DNA of 64,000 nt from Novosphingobium piscinae (GCF_014230355.1 NZ_JACLAX010000007.1:124001-188000); one strand, 5' to 3'; counted from the stretch's first letter, positions 51,516 through 61,203 are shown. Notes: generated by a model not told the origin, from the letters alone. A program made the numbers and translations.

Positions 51516-52070
51516 ATGAGCATTCTCAGCGACCGATGGATTCGGGAAGAAGCCCTCCAGCGCGGCATGATCGAGCCGTTCGTCGAGCGCCAGCAGCGCG
51601 AGGGCTGCATTTCCTACGGGCTTTCGTCCTACGGCTATGACGCGCGCGTGGCCGACGAGTTCAAGATTTTCACCAATGTCGACAATGCGGTGGTCGATCC
51701 CAAGGAGTTCGCGCCGAACAGCTTCGTCGATCGCAAGACCGACGTCTGCGTGATCCCGCCCAACAGCTTCGTCCTGGCCCGCACGGTGGAATACTTCCGC
51801 ATTCCCCGCGACGTGCTGGTGATTTGCCTGGGCAAGAGCACCTATGCCCGCTGCGGGATCATCGTGAACGTCACCCCGCTCGAGCCCGAGTGGGAAGGCC
51901 ACGTGACGCTTGAATTCTCCAACACCACCCCGCTGCCGGCGCGGATCTATGCCAACGAGGGCGCCTGCCAGTTCCTGTTCCTCAAGGGCAACGAGCCGTG
52001 CCAGGTCAGCTATGCCGACCGCGCGGGCAAGTACATGGGCCAGCGCGGGGTCACCTTGCCGCGGCTGTAG
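51516..52070 (+). CDS. dcd: dCTP deaminase
   Basis: The 184-residue protein has the conserved [31 protein letters not shown] block, with the catalytic Glu in EGHVTLEF, and [28 protein letters not shown] at the end. It converts dCTP to dUTP for thymidylate synthesis. The ATG at 51516 ([11 protein letters not shown]) matches the usual N-terminus. The length is typical. Confidence 0.96.
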   Translation: MSILSDRWIREEALQRGMIEPFVERQQREGCISYGLSSYGYDARVADEFKIFTNVDNAVVDPKEFAPNSFVDRKTDVCVIPPNSFVLARTVEYFRIPRDVLVICLGKSTYARCGIIVNVTPLEPEWEGHVTLEFSNTTPLPARIYANEGACQFLFLKGNEPCQVSYADRAGKYMGQRGVTLPRL

Positions 52071-52129
52071 GGGGCAGGGCTGCGAAGACGGCTGGCGCAG
52101 GGCGGCATCGACCGGCTAGGACGCCAGGG

Positions 52130-52903
52130 ATGCCGCTGCCGGTTCCTCCTCTGCTCCCCGCAAGCCTGCGCCGCCGCGCCGAACTGGTGCGCCAGCAGCG
52201 CCCCGCCGGGGTCCGCACTCCGCCGGCGCGGCTGCTCTGGCGCGAGCTGGCGGTGCTGTTCGGGGCGCGGCACAAGGCGCTGGTCCATCACGTCGCCCGG
52301 CAGCCGGGTCCGGTCATGTTGCTCCCGGGCTTCGGCGCCCATCCCGCGCGGATGCGGCCGATGGCCGAGGCGCTCGAGCGCGCCGGGCACAGCGTGTTCG
52401 ACTGGGGGCTGGGCTTCAACCTCGGCCCCACCCCCGAGAACTTCGCCTTTCTGCTCGCCCGGATCACCCGCCTGGCCCACGAACAGGCCGCGCCGCTGAC
52501 GCTGGTCGGCTGGAGCCTCGGCGGCCTGTTCGCGCGCGAGCTGGCCAAGCAGCGCCCCGCTGCCGTCGCCATGGTGATCACCATGGGTTCGCCGTTCTCG
52601 GGCGATCGCCGCGCCAACAATGCCTGGCGCGCCTATCAGCTGGTCACCGGCCATCCGGTCGACGATCCCCCGATCAAGGGCGATTTCGCGGTCAAGCCAC
52701 CGGTGCCGACCGTGGCGCTGTGGAGCCCGCGCGACGGGATCGTCGCCCCGCGCAGCGCCTGCGGCTGGCCGGGCGAGCGCGATGCGGCCATCGCCCTGCG
52801 CTGCAGCCATCTTGGCTTTGCCGCCTCGCCCGAGGCGATCGCCACGGTGCTGGTGGTGCTGGACAGCCTGGCTCCCGATCAGGCGAACGGCTCGCCCGGG
52901 TAG
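52130..52903 (+). CDS. Alpha/beta hydrolase
   Basis: The 257-residue cytoplasmic protein has VMLLPGFGAHPARM (oxyanion region), the nucleophile elbow VGWSLGG, an acid in WSPRDGIV and a His in CSHLGFAA, giving a complete triad. The substrate is unknown; such proteins resemble triacylglycerol lipase-like esterases. The start at 52130 lies just after AGGGA; upstream in-frame sequence overlaps dcd and is not coding. Confidence 0.85.
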   Translation: MPLPVPPLLPASLRRRAELVRQQRPAGVRTPPARLLWRELAVLFGARHKALVHHVARQPGPVMLLPGFGAHPARMRPMAEALERAGHSVFDWGLGFNLGPTPENFAFLLARITRLAHEQAAPLTLVGWSLGGLFARELAKQRPAAVAMVITMGSPFSGDRRANNAWRAYQLVTGHPVDDPPIKGDFAVKPPVPTVALWSPRDGIVAPRSACGWPGERDAAIALRCSHLGFAASPEAIATVLVVLDSLAPDQANGSPG

Positions 52904-52983
52904 GCAGGGAGCCGGTACCACCCGGACGAATTCTCTCCGCCGGCTAAACATATCTTATCGATTTGCTGGCAGCCCCATGATCG

Positions 52984-54774
52984 ATGCTGCGCCCGTTTCA
53001 TCAGTCACTTGCCGCCGTGCGGGCGCAATGGGCGACGCCCGGTGGCGCCTGGGCGCTGCTGGCGTTGCTGGTGCTGGCGTTGTGCGGGGGCCATCCTGCT
53101 CGTGCCGCAACCGTCGAGCGCCCGGTGCTGCGGCTGGCGGGTTGCGTGGCGCCGGTCCAGCCCGGCGATACGCCCGCCCGCGTTCTGGCCGCGCCGGCCC
53201 GCTTCGATTGCGTGCGTCCGACGTCCGACTGGGGCCCCGGATCCTACTGGGTCCATTACGTCCTGCCGCCCGGCGCGGCGGCCCCGGCGGCCAAGGGCCA
53301 GCCGCGCCAGTTCCGTTTCGTGCCGCACTGGCAGCAAAGCCTCGCGGTGATCACCCGTGACGACCGCGGCCACATCCATGCCCGCACCTACGACGATGCG
53401 GCCCTGTCCCGCCAGCTCGGCTTCGGCGCGATGCTCGGCGTCCCGCTCGACAGCCCCGGTGGCGGCGAGGTGCGCGATGTGCTGGTCCGGCTCGACGGCG
53501 CGCTCAACGCCTCGGGCCTGCTCGGCGATCCCCAGGTGCTCGACACCGCCGCCCTGCATGGCCAGGAGCTGCTGGCCGTCGCCGCGCTGGCCGCCTTCGG
53601 AGGTCTCGGGTTCGGCCTGCTGTGCTACAACATCGTGCTGTGGCTGACGATCCGCGAGCGGTTCCAGCTGACCTACTGTCTCTCGCTGCTCGCCATGCTG
53701 GCCTACGTCTGGGTGAATTCGGCGGCGATGGTCCAGCTCGTGCCGACCGTGGCCCACACCCAACGGCTGGCCACCAGCTACCTTCTGCTCGGCTTCGTCT
53801 CGGCGCTTTCGCTTCAGTTCATCACCGATTTCATCGAACCCCAATGCCTGCCGAGGTGGCTGCGCCAGAGCGCGCGGCAGTTCGGCATCGTCTATGTCCT
53901 GCTGGGCCTTGCGGTGGCCTTCGCCCCGCCGGGCTGGCGTCATCTCGCCGACCGGGCCTATGCGTTCAGCTTTGTCCCGCTGCCAGCCATCGTGCTGGCG
54001 CTGACGGTCATCGCCTGGCGCCGCGGCAGCCGCTCGATCCGTGTGCTCGCGATCGCCTGGGTTCTGCCCTTGCTGATGACGCTGCTGCGCATCGCCCATG
54101 CCTTCAACCTGATCGGCTTCAGCCCCTTGGTCCAGTACGCCCTGGTGATCGGGATGAGCATCGAGGCGCTGCTCTCTTCGCTGGCCATGTCCTTCCGGAT
54201 CAAGCTGATCACCGAGGATCGCGACCGTGCCCGCGCCGACGAGCGCGCCGCGCGCCAGCTGGCCAACATCGACGCGCTGACCGGGTTGCTCAACCGCCGC
54301 GCCCTGCTTGAACAGCTGATCGCCTGGCGCAGTCCCGGGGCGCTGCGCCTGCTGCTGGTGGACATCGACCAGTTCAAGGCGGTCAATGACCGCTTCGGGC
54401 ATCTGGTCGGGGACGAGGTGCTGCGGGGCGTTGCCGAGGTGCTCGCGATTCGCGCCGATCTCAACGCCAGCGTCGCACGGATTGGCGGCGAGGAGTTCGC
54501 GCTGGTCGGCGCGGCCGAGACCCTGTCCGAGGCCGTGGCCCTCGGCATCCTTGCCGACATCCGCGCCACCGCCATGGCCGGCGAGGTCCGGGTCACGGTC
54601 AGCATCGGCATGGCCGAGGGACCGGTGCGCGGCGAGGACGACTGGCGCGAGCTGTACCGCCGCGCCGACGCTGCGCTCTACCAGGCCAAAAGCGAGGGTC
54701 GCAACCGCGCCGTCCATGCTCTGCCGCCGGTCCTGCCGGCCACCCCCGGCAGCGCTCGCAGCGCGGTGGCCTGA
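52984..54774 (+). CDS. 7TM-DISM diguanylate cyclase
   Basis: The 596-residue protein has a signal or first helix, a periplasmic 7TMR-DISM extracellular domain (about residues 45-195) and seven membrane helices (about 200-400). A coil and a GGDEF domain with the active motif RIGGEEF follow. The residues five positions before GGEEF (LNAS) do not form the RxxD inhibitory site, so product inhibition is probably absent. It makes cyclic di-GMP in response to an external signal, possibly a sugar or lipid. It precedes the Anbu cluster by 90 bases. Confidence 0.9.
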   Translation: MLRPFHQSLAAVRAQWATPGGAWALLALLVLALCGGHPARAATVERPVLRLAGCVAPVQPGDTPARVLAAPARFDCVRPTSDWGPGSYWVHYVLPPGAAAPAAKGQPRQFRFVPHWQQSLAVITRDDRGHIHARTYDDAALSRQLGFGAMLGVPLDSPGGGEVRDVLVRLDGALNASGLLGDPQVLDTAALHGQELLAVAALAAFGGLGFGLLCYNIVLWLTIRERFQLTYCLSLLAMLAYVWVNSAAMVQLVPTVAHTQRLATSYLLLGFVSALSLQFITDFIEPQCLPRWLRQSARQFGIVYVLLGLAVAFAPPGWRHLADRAYAFSFVPLPAIVLALTVIAWRRGSRSIRVLAIAWVLPLLMTLLRIAHAFNLIGFSPLVQYALVIGMSIEALLSSLAMSFRIKLITEDRDRARADERAARQLANIDALTGLLNRRALLEQLIAWRSPGALRLLLVDIDQFKAVNDRFGHLVGDEVLRGVAEVLAIRADLNASVARIGGEEFALVGAAETLSEAVALGILADIRATAMAGEVRVTVSIGMAEGPVRGEDDWRELYRRADAALYQAKSEGRNRAVHALPPVLPATPGSARSAVA

Positions 54775-54864
54775 CCGGGCCGAACGGCGTCGTTCGCAGC
54801 TGCAGCATGACCCCTCTTGGCAAAGCCCGGGGGATCGTGCAGACCTTGGGCAAAGCGGGGGTCT

Positions 54865-56307
54865 ATGCCAGCAGTCCAGACGGCGCAGTATGACGAGATG
54901 TTCGGCCCTGATGGAGAGGTCAGGGCCGCCTACGCCGGCTACGACGCATGGTACCGCGGCCAGGATCAGGGCTGGCTGCGCAAGCAGGCGGCCGAGGCGG
55001 AAGGTTTCTTCCGCCGCACCGGGATCACCTTCAACGTCTATGGCGACGATGCCGGGGAAGAACGCCTGATCCCCTTCGACATGGTCCCGCGGATCATCAC
55101 CGCGGCCGAATGGCGCCGCCTGTCGCGCGGCATCGAACAGCGCGTCCGCGCGCTCAACGCCTTCCTCCATGACGTCTACCACCGCCAGGAGATCGTCCGC
55201 GCCGGCAAGCTGCCCGAGCGGCTGCTGCGCGAGAACGCCGCCTACCTGCCGGTGATGGCCGGCTTCGTCCCGCCCGGCGGGGTCTATACCCACATCGTCG
55301 GGATCGACCTGGTCCGCACCGGCCCGGACGATTTCATGGTGCTCGAGGACAATGCCCGCACGCCCTCCGGGGTCTCCTACATGCTGGAGAACCGCGAGAC
55401 GATGATGGCCATGTTCCCCGAGCTGTTCACCCAGGTGCGGGTCCGCCCGGTGAGCGACTATCCGCGCCGCCTGGCCCGCAGCCTCGCGGCCTGCACCCCG
55501 CCGGCCGCGCAGTTCTCGGCCGGGGAGCGGCCGACCGTGGCGGTGCTCACCCCGGGGGTCTACAACTCGGCCTATTTCGAGCATGCCTTCCTCGCCGACC
55601 AGATGGGCGCCGAGCTGGTCGAGGGCAGCGACCTGCGCGTGGTGGGCGGGCGCATCGCGATGCGCACCACCCGCGGCTGGCAGCCGATCGACGTGCTCTA
55701 CCGCCGGGTCGACGACGAGTATCTCGATCCGCTGACGTTCAATCCCGATTCGGCGCTGGGCGTGCCGGGCATCATGGACGTCTACCGCGCCGGCGGGATC
55801 ACCATCGCCAACGCGCCCGGCACCGGGATCGCCGACGACAAGGCGATCTACAGTTTCATGCCCGAGATCGTCGAGTTCTACACCGGCGAGAAGCCGCTGC
55901 TGCAGAACGTGCCGACCTGGCGCTGCTCCGAGCCGGAGTCGCTGCAGTACGTGCTCGACAACCTCGCCGAGCTGGTAGTCAAGGAGGTTCACGGCTCGGG
56001 CGGCTACGGCATGCTGATCGGCCCGACCTCGAGCCGCAAGGAGATCGCCGCCTTCGCCGCCAAGCTGCGCGCGCGGCCCGACAACTACATTGCCCAGCCC
56101 ACGCTCTCGCTGTCGACCTGCCCGATCTTCACCAAGGCCGGCCTCGCCCCGCGCCATGTCGATCTGCGGCCCTTCGTGCTGGTCAGCCCCAACGGGGTGG
56201 ACATCACCCCCGGCGGCCTGACCCGCGTGGCGCTCAAGAAGGGCAGCCTGGTGGTCAACTCGTCGCAGGGCGGCGGGACCAAGGATTCCTGGGTGCTGGA
56301 GGATTGA
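54865..56307 (+). CDS. Circularly permuted ATP-grasp protein (Anbu cluster)
   Basis: The 480-residue protein has the CP-ATPgrasp landmarks: FFRRTGITFNVYGDD, FLHDVYHRQEIVRAG, MVLEDNARTPSGVSYMLENR and VVKEVHGSGGYGMLIGP (ATP-binding loop). Proteins of this type occur with alpha-E, transglutaminase-like and Anbu proteins and are proposed to ligate an amino acid or peptide to an amine. The ATG at 54865 follows a GGGGG site. It is the first gene of the four-gene cluster. Confidence 0.92.
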   Translation: MPAVQTAQYDEMFGPDGEVRAAYAGYDAWYRGQDQGWLRKQAAEAEGFFRRTGITFNVYGDDAGEERLIPFDMVPRIITAAEWRRLSRGIEQRVRALNAFLHDVYHRQEIVRAGKLPERLLRENAAYLPVMAGFVPPGGVYTHIVGIDLVRTGPDDFMVLEDNARTPSGVSYMLENRETMMAMFPELFTQVRVRPVSDYPRRLARSLAACTPPAAQFSAGERPTVAVLTPGVYNSAYFEHAFLADQMGAELVEGSDLRVVGGRIAMRTTRGWQPIDVLYRRVDDEYLDPLTFNPDSALGVPGIMDVYRAGGITIANAPGTGIADDKAIYSFMPEIVEFYTGEKPLLQNVPTWRCSEPESLQYVLDNLAELVVKEVHGSGGYGMLIGPTSSRKEIAAFAAKLRARPDNYIAQPTLSLSTCPIFTKAGLAPRHVDLRPFVLVSPNGVDITPGGLTRVALKKGSLVVNSSQGGGTKDSWVLED

Positions 56308-56345
56308 CGATGATCTTCGCACCACACGTCCAGCGCGCGCTTTTC

Positions 56346-56372
56346 GTCATCCTGAAACGAGTTCAGGATGAC
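56346..56372. repeat. Intergenic inverted-repeat family, copy D (short)
   Basis: GTCATCCTGAA-ACGAG-TTCAGGATGAC is a perfect 11-base stem hairpin. It lies inside the Anbu operon between the ATP-grasp and alpha-E genes and shares the GTCATCC/GGATGAC ends of the other copies. Confidence 0.75.
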
Positions 56373-56419
56373 GGGAAACTGACGGGTCGGAGCCAGGCCA
56401 CTCCGATGGAGGCGCGCTG

Positions 56420-57364
56420 ATGCTGGGACGGTCCGCCAACGGCATCTTCTGGATGTTCCGCTATCTCGAGCGCGCCGAGAACACCGCGCGGCTGCTCGAC
56501 GCGGGTTTCCGCATGGCGCTGACCCGCGGCGATTCCGCCTCGGCCGAGGAATGGCGTTCGGTGCTGGTCACGATGGGGCTGGAGCAGGCCTATGCCGCGC
56601 GGCGCAGCGACTTCACCGGGCCGCAGGTGTGCAATTTCATCCTGCGCGACAAGGACAATCCCGGCTCCGTGCTGGCGATGATCGAAGGCGCGCGGACCAA
56701 TGCCCGGATGGTCCGTACGGCGATCACCCGCGAGGTCTGGGAAGCCACCAATGAATCGTGGATGACCCTGCGCGACATGCTGGCCCGGCCGGCGCGCGAG
56801 ACCAATCTCGGCGAGGTGCTCGGCACGATCCGCCGCCAGGCGACCTATGTGCGCGGGGCGATGGATGGCACCATGCTGCGCAACGACATCTTCAATTTCG
56901 CGCGGATCGGCACCTTCCTCGAGCGCGCCGACAACACCGCGCGGATCCTCGACGTGAAGTATCACGTGCTGCTGCCCTCGGTGGCCTGGGTCGGTTCGAG
57001 CCTCGATCACGTGCAGTGGGAAACGGTGCTGCGCTCGGTGGCGGGCGACCGCGCCTATCGCTGGCTCAATGCCGGCGGGATGGATGCGCGCGGGATCGCG
57101 GCTTTCCTGATCCTTGACGGCCGGTTCCCGCGCAGCCTGGCCTTCTGCTATGAAAAGCTGCGCAGCAACCTGGCCAGCCTGGCCCGTGCCTATGGCGAGG
57201 AGACCCACGCGCACGAGCTGCTGCGCAATGCCGGTGCGCGGCTGCATCAGACCACGATCGAGCAGATCGTCGAATCCGGCCTGCACGAGTTCATCGTCGA
57301 CTTCATCGCCTGCAACATCGACGTCGCCAACGCGATCGCGCAGGATTACCGCTTCACCGATTGA
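56420..57364 (+). CDS. Alpha-E domain protein (Anbu cluster)
   Basis: The 314-residue helical protein begins LGRSANGIFWMFRYLERAENTARLLD and later has the repeated FLERADNTARILDVKYH, the internally duplicated RxLERAENTAR motif of alpha-E proteins. It probably works with the ATP-grasp enzyme; its biochemical role is unproven. It is separated from that gene by 112 bases containing a hairpin, and its stop is 12 bases from the transglutaminase start. Confidence 0.93.
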   Translation: MLGRSANGIFWMFRYLERAENTARLLDAGFRMALTRGDSASAEEWRSVLVTMGLEQAYAARRSDFTGPQVCNFILRDKDNPGSVLAMIEGARTNARMVRTAITREVWEATNESWMTLRDMLARPARETNLGEVLGTIRRQATYVRGAMDGTMLRNDIFNFARIGTFLERADNTARILDVKYHVLLPSVAWVGSSLDHVQWETVLRSVAGDRAYRWLNAGGMDARGIAAFLILDGRFPRSLAFCYEKLRSNLASLARAYGEETHAHELLRNAGARLHQTTIEQIVESGLHEFIVDFIACNIDVANAIAQDYRFTD

Positions 57365-57375
57365 GGGGAGGGCCG

Positions 57376-58191
57376 ATGCGCCTCGCCGTTCGCCACGAGA
57401 CCCACTACCGCTTCGACACGCCCCTGGCCCAGGGGCTGCAGCGGCTGCGGCTCTCGCCCAAGGAGAACCATGGCCAGTCGGTGCGGGCCTGGCGGATGGA
57501 GCTGACCGGCGCGCGGGTCGAGGTGGTCTATGACGACCACAACGCCAACCATGTCACGCTCGCCTCGATCCTGCCCGGCACGACCGAGCTGGTGATCGCC
57601 TGCGAGGGCGTGGTCGATACGGCCGACCGCGCCGGCGTGGTCGGGCGCCACAATGGCCGGCTGCCGCTGTGGGCCTTCCAGTGCCAGTCGCCGCTGACCC
57701 GGCCCGGCGCGCGGCTCAAGGCGCTGGCCGCCCCGCTCGCCGCCGTCGGGGACGATCGGCTGGCCCAGCTCCACAGCCTGTCGCAGGCGGTGCTGGGCGC
57801 GGTCACCTATGCTCCCGGGCACACCGATGTCGGGACCAGCGCCGAGGAGGCGCTCGCCGCGGGGCGGGGGGTCTGCCAGGACCATGCCCACATCTTCATC
57901 GGCGCGGCCCGGCTGCTGGGTTTTCCCGCGCGCTACGTCAGCGGCTACCTGCTGATCGAGGGCCGCACCGAGCAGGACGCCGGGCACGGCTGGGCCGAGG
58001 CCCATGTCGACGGGCTCGGCTGGGTCGGCTTCGACGTGTCCAACGGGATCAGTCCGGATGCCCGGTATGTCCGCGTCGCCTCTGGGCGCGACTATGCCGA
58101 GGCGGCGCCGGTGACCGGGATCACCTGGGGGCAGACGGCGTCATCGCTGTCGGTCAGCCTTGCGGTGGAGCAGCAGGCCGTTCAACAATAG
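57376..58191 (+). CDS. Transglutaminase-like peptidase (Anbu cluster)
   Basis: The 271-residue protein has an N-terminal bacterial transglutaminase-like domain (RHETHYRFDTPLAQGLQRLRLSP) and the catalytic core. In the core, the Cys lies in GRGVCQDHAHIF, the His in GHGWAEAHV and the Asp in VGFDVSNG. It is probably a cysteine peptidase or amide-bond-forming enzyme acting on the product of the ATP-grasp ligase. GGGGAGGG precedes the ATG at 57376. Confidence 0.92.
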   Translation: MRLAVRHETHYRFDTPLAQGLQRLRLSPKENHGQSVRAWRMELTGARVEVVYDDHNANHVTLASILPGTTELVIACEGVVDTADRAGVVGRHNGRLPLWAFQCQSPLTRPGARLKALAAPLAAVGDDRLAQLHSLSQAVLGAVTYAPGHTDVGTSAEEALAAGRGVCQDHAHIFIGAARLLGFPARYVSGYLLIEGRTEQDAGHGWAEAHVDGLGWVGFDVSNGISPDARYVRVASGRDYAEAAPVTGITWGQTASSLSVSLAVEQQAVQQ

Positions 58192-58271
58192 CGGTCGATC
58201 AGGGGGACGAATCGCGCCCTGCCGCCCCGCGCGGCCAGGACCGCGCGGCACAACAACGGACGGGGCCGGAC

Positions 58272-59012
58272 ATGACGTACTGCGTAGGCATGATGCTCGA
58301 TCGTGGGCTCGTGCTGATGAGCGATACCCGCACCAATTCGGGCGTCGACAACATTTCGGTGTTCCGCAAGATGTTCCACTGGCAGGTGCCGGGCGAACGG
58401 ATGATCGCGATCATGACCGCGGGCAACCTGGCGACCACCCAGTACGTGATCAGCCTCTTGGAAGAGCGGACCAAGGCCCCGCAGGAGCGGCAAAACTCGC
58501 TGCTCGAGGCCGAGACCATGTTCCAGGTGGCGCAGATCGTCGGCAAGCTGCTGAACGACACCATCCGCGAGCGCGAGAACTTCAACGGCGAGGAGGCGCA
58601 GGGCCGGTTCACCGCCTCGATGATCGTCGCCGGCCAGATCCGCGGCATGGAGCCGCGGCTGTTCCTGATCTACCCGGAAGGCAACTTCATCGAGGCCAGC
58701 TACGACACGCCGTTCTTCCAGATCGGCGAGACCAAGTACGGCCGCCCGATCCTGCTGCGCGGCTACGACAAGGCGATGAGCTTCGAGGACGCGGTCAAGC
58801 TGATGATGGTCAGCTTCGATTCGACGCTCAAGGCCAACCTCTCGGTCGGCCTGCCGCTTGATCTGCTGGTGATCGAGAAGGACGGCTTCGCCCCGCTCCA
58901 CGCCAAGCGCGTCACCGCCGCCGATGCCTATTTCCAGAAGATCAGTTCGGGCTGGGGCGAGGCGCTCAAGCGGGCGTTCCACTCGCTGCCGGACTATGCG
59001 TTCGACGAGTAG
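58272..59012 (+). CDS. Anbu, proteasome-type peptidase
   Basis: The 246-residue protein starts MTYCVGMML, exposing Thr after Met removal as the nucleophile, and has the Asp and Lys positions (SDTRTNSG, RKMF) of Ntn hydrolases. This is the ancestral beta-subunit (Anbu) group, related to HslV and 20S proteasome subunits and forming open ring-like assemblies. It closes the cluster, 80 bases after the transglutaminase gene. The start at 58272 is fixed by the Thr. Confidence 0.93.
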   Translation: MTYCVGMMLDRGLVLMSDTRTNSGVDNISVFRKMFHWQVPGERMIAIMTAGNLATTQYVISLLEERTKAPQERQNSLLEAETMFQVAQIVGKLLNDTIRERENFNGEEAQGRFTASMIVAGQIRGMEPRLFLIYPEGNFIEASYDTPFFQIGETKYGRPILLRGYDKAMSFEDAVKLMMVSFDSTLKANLSVGLPLDLLVIEKDGFAPLHAKRVTAADAYFQKISSGWGEALKRAFHSLPDYAFDE

Positions 59013-59035
59013 GACAAGCCCGGCGGCGATGGCGG

Positions 59036-59692
59036 CTAGCGGCAGAAGGCCCGGCCGCTCAGCTCCAGATGCAAGTGGTCGCGGTGCGCCCCGTTGTAGG
59101 CCGGTCCCAGGGTCGTTCCGAAGCGTTTGCAGGCGCTGGCATGGACCGTCTGGAGGAAGGCCCGGGCCTGGTTGTCGCCGCCGGTCCAGTCGCCCAGCAC
59201 CGTGATGCGGCGGCCGTTCTCGAGCACGAAGGCGGAGACGTCGATCGCCTCGGCGCGGGCATGCGCGCTCAGCCGGTCGGTCCCCGCCACGGTGCGGCAG
59301 TTGTAGCTGCCCATGGTCTCGATCCGCGCCAGCGGGCTGCCCAGGATCTGCCGCGCCGCCCGGTCGACCCCATAGCGCGCCCAGGCGGCGAAAGTGGTGG
59401 CCAGCGGGCAGGCCACCGGCCCGAGGTTGCTGACCGACAGTTGCGCGGTGTCGCTGGTCAGGGTGGAGAGGCGCACCGCGTTGCGGGTCGAACAGCCGGC
59501 GCCGTAGTACTGGTCGGGCAGGGGGGTGAAGCCCACGCTGCTGCGGCCGAGATTGGCGAGGCAGGCCCGCGCTTCGGGATGGGCGGCGTAGACCAGCGGC
59601 GAGCGCCGCGGCGCAGCCTGCTGCCGTCCCTCGGGCACGGCGCCGCAGGCGGCAAGGAGGGTGAGGAGAAGCAGGGCCACAGCGCGGCGCAT
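59036..59692 (-). CDS. Extensin-like C-terminal domain lipoprotein
   Basis: The 218-residue protein begins MRRAVALLLLTLLAACG, a lipoprotein signal with Cys at position 16. Its C-terminal half has SYNCRTVAGTDRLSAHARAEAIDVSAF and GAHRDHLHLEL, the extensin-like domain that resembles peptidoglycan DD-peptidases (H-x6-D and H-x-H metal pattern). It probably acts on cell wall in the periplasm. The start at 59692 was chosen at the lipoprotein signal; the longer frame runs through a repeat. Confidence 0.88.
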   Translation of the reverse strand: MRRAVALLLLTLLAACGAVPEGRQQAAPRRSPLVYAAHPEARACLANLGRSSVGFTPLPDQYYGAGCSTRNAVRLSTLTSDTAQLSVSNLGPVACPLATTFAAWARYGVDRAARQILGSPLARIETMGSYNCRTVAGTDRLSAHARAEAIDVSAFVLENGRRITVLGDWTGGDNQARAFLQTVHASACKRFGTTLGPAYNGAHRDHLHLELSGRAFCR

Positions 59693-60075
59693 CGCTGCAG
59701 TATCGCGCAGGTGCGCCGGGCATGGCAAGGTGGGTGCGCGTTTGGCCAGACGCAGTCGAACTGTCGCTTTCGCCCAACACCCGTCATCCCAGCAAAGGCT
59801 GGGATCTCTCGCCTCGCCGCGAACGATGCCAGCCTTCGCTGGTATGACGAAGGTCTTTGAGTTGATCAGACAATGGGCGGCTGCTCCATCCGCCCCCGCG
59901 ACGTACGTCCGCTCCCCACCCGTACCGGCCATCCGCTGCCATTCGTGGACCCGGTCACGCGCCTTAAGCATTCCCCCTCAGCCGAACCTTGTTGACTTGG
60001 CGCCGCTTGCCACTAGAGCGGCCGACGGGCCACGCGGTCCCAACGCCGCGCGTGCTCTCTGCAAGGAGAGACTAC
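59693..60075. other. Intergenic region between extensin-like gene and serC
   Basis: This 383-base gap contains repeat copy E (59783-59849) and the AAGGAGAG ribosome site of serC. No other gene was supported. Confidence 0.5.
59783..59849. repeat. Intergenic inverted-repeat family, copy E
   Basis: The left hairpin is TCCCAGC-AAAG-GCTGGGA and the right one ATGCCAGC-CTTC-GCTGGTAT, flanked by GTCAT and ATGAC. It closely resembles copy B at 32475. Confidence 0.8.
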
Positions 60076-61203
60076 ATGACTGCACAACTGCCGGCGCGCA
60101 AACCCGCGCGTCCGTTCTTTTCGTCCGGGCCCTGCGCCAAGCCGCCCGGATATGCTCCCGACAAGCTCGCCATCGAATCGCTGGGCCGCTCGCACCGCGC
60201 CAAGATCGGCAAGTCGCGCCTGCAGTATTGCATCGACCTGATGCGCGAAGTGCTCCAGCTGCCCGACACCCACCGCATCGGCATCGTCCCCGGGTCCGAC
60301 ACGGGTGCCTTCGAGATGGCGATGTGGACCATGCTGGGCGCGCGCCCCGTCACCACGCTGGCGTGGGAGAGCTTCGGCGAGGGCTGGGTCACCGACGCGG
60401 CCAAGCAGCTCAAGCTCGATCCGACCATTCTGCGTGCCGACTACGGCCAGATTCCCGACCTGTCTGCGATCGACTGGTCGCACGACGTGCTGTTCACCTG
60501 GAACGGGACCACTTCGGGCGTGCGCGTGCCGAACGCCGATTTCATCCCGGCCGACCGCGAAGGTCTGTCCTTCGCCGATGCCACCTCGGCGGTCTTCGCC
60601 TACGATATCGATTGGGACAAGATCGATGTCGCCACCTTCTCATGGCAGAAGGTGCTGGGCGGCGAGGGCGGCCACGGCGTCCTGATCCTCGGCCCCCGCG
60701 CGGTCGAGCGGCTCGAGACCTACACTCCTGCCTGGCCGCTCCCCAAGGTGTTCCGCCTGGTGAGCAAGGGCAAGCTGGCCGAGGGCGTGTTCAAGGGCGA
60801 GACGATCAACACCCCGTCGATGCTGGCGGTGGAGGACGCGATCTTCGCGCTCGAATGGGCCAAGGGCCTGGGCGGGCTCAAGGGCCTGCAGGCCCGCAGC
60901 GACGCCAACGCCGCCGCGCTTGACGCGATCGTTGCGGAGCGGTCCTGGCTTTCCCACCTCTGCGCCGATCCGGCGATCCGGTCGAAGACCTCGGTCTGCC
61001 TCGCGGTCGAGGGTGCCGACGCCGACTTCATCAAGACCTTCGCCGGGCTGCTCGAAAAGCAGGGCGCGGCCTATGACGTTGCCGGCTATCGCGACGCGCC
61101 TCCGGGCCTGCGCATCTGGTGCGGCGCCACGGTGAACGTCGAGGACATCCAGGACCTCGGCCCCTGGCTCGACTGGGCCTACGCCACCGCCAAGGCGGGC
61201 TGA
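60076..61203 (+). CDS. serC: Phosphoserine transaminase
   Basis: The 375-residue PLP enzyme has FFSSGPCAKPPG at the start, GIVPGSDTGAFEMAMW, WNGTTSGVRV and FSWQKVLGGEGGHGV, where the Lys binds PLP. It belongs to the alphaproteobacterial SerC group. It converts 3-phosphohydroxypyruvate and glutamate to phosphoserine. serA follows after a repeat-containing gap of 157 bases. AAGGAGAG lies before the ATG at 60076. Confidence 0.95.
   Translation: MTAQLPARKPARPFFSSGPCAKPPGYAPDKLAIESLGRSHRAKIGKSRLQYCIDLMREVLQLPDTHRIGIVPGSDTGAFEMAMWTMLGARPVTTLAWESFGEGWVTDAAKQLKLDPTILRADYGQIPDLSAIDWSHDVLFTWNGTTSGVRVPNADFIPADREGLSFADATSAVFAYDIDWDKIDVATFSWQKVLGGEGGHGVLILGPRAVERLETYTPAWPLPKVFRLVSKGKLAEGVFKGETINTPSMLAVEDAIFALEWAKGLGGLKGLQARSDANAAALDAIVAERSWLSHLCADPAIRSKTSVCLAVEGADADFIKTFAGLLEKQGAAYDVAGYRDAPPGLRIWCGATVNVEDIQDLGPWLDWAYATAKAG

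Noticed and set aside
53005..56325. 1106-residue minus-strand frame
   Set aside because: It is antisense across the diguanylate cyclase and ATP-grasp genes; long antisense frames are expected in DNA this rich in G+C.
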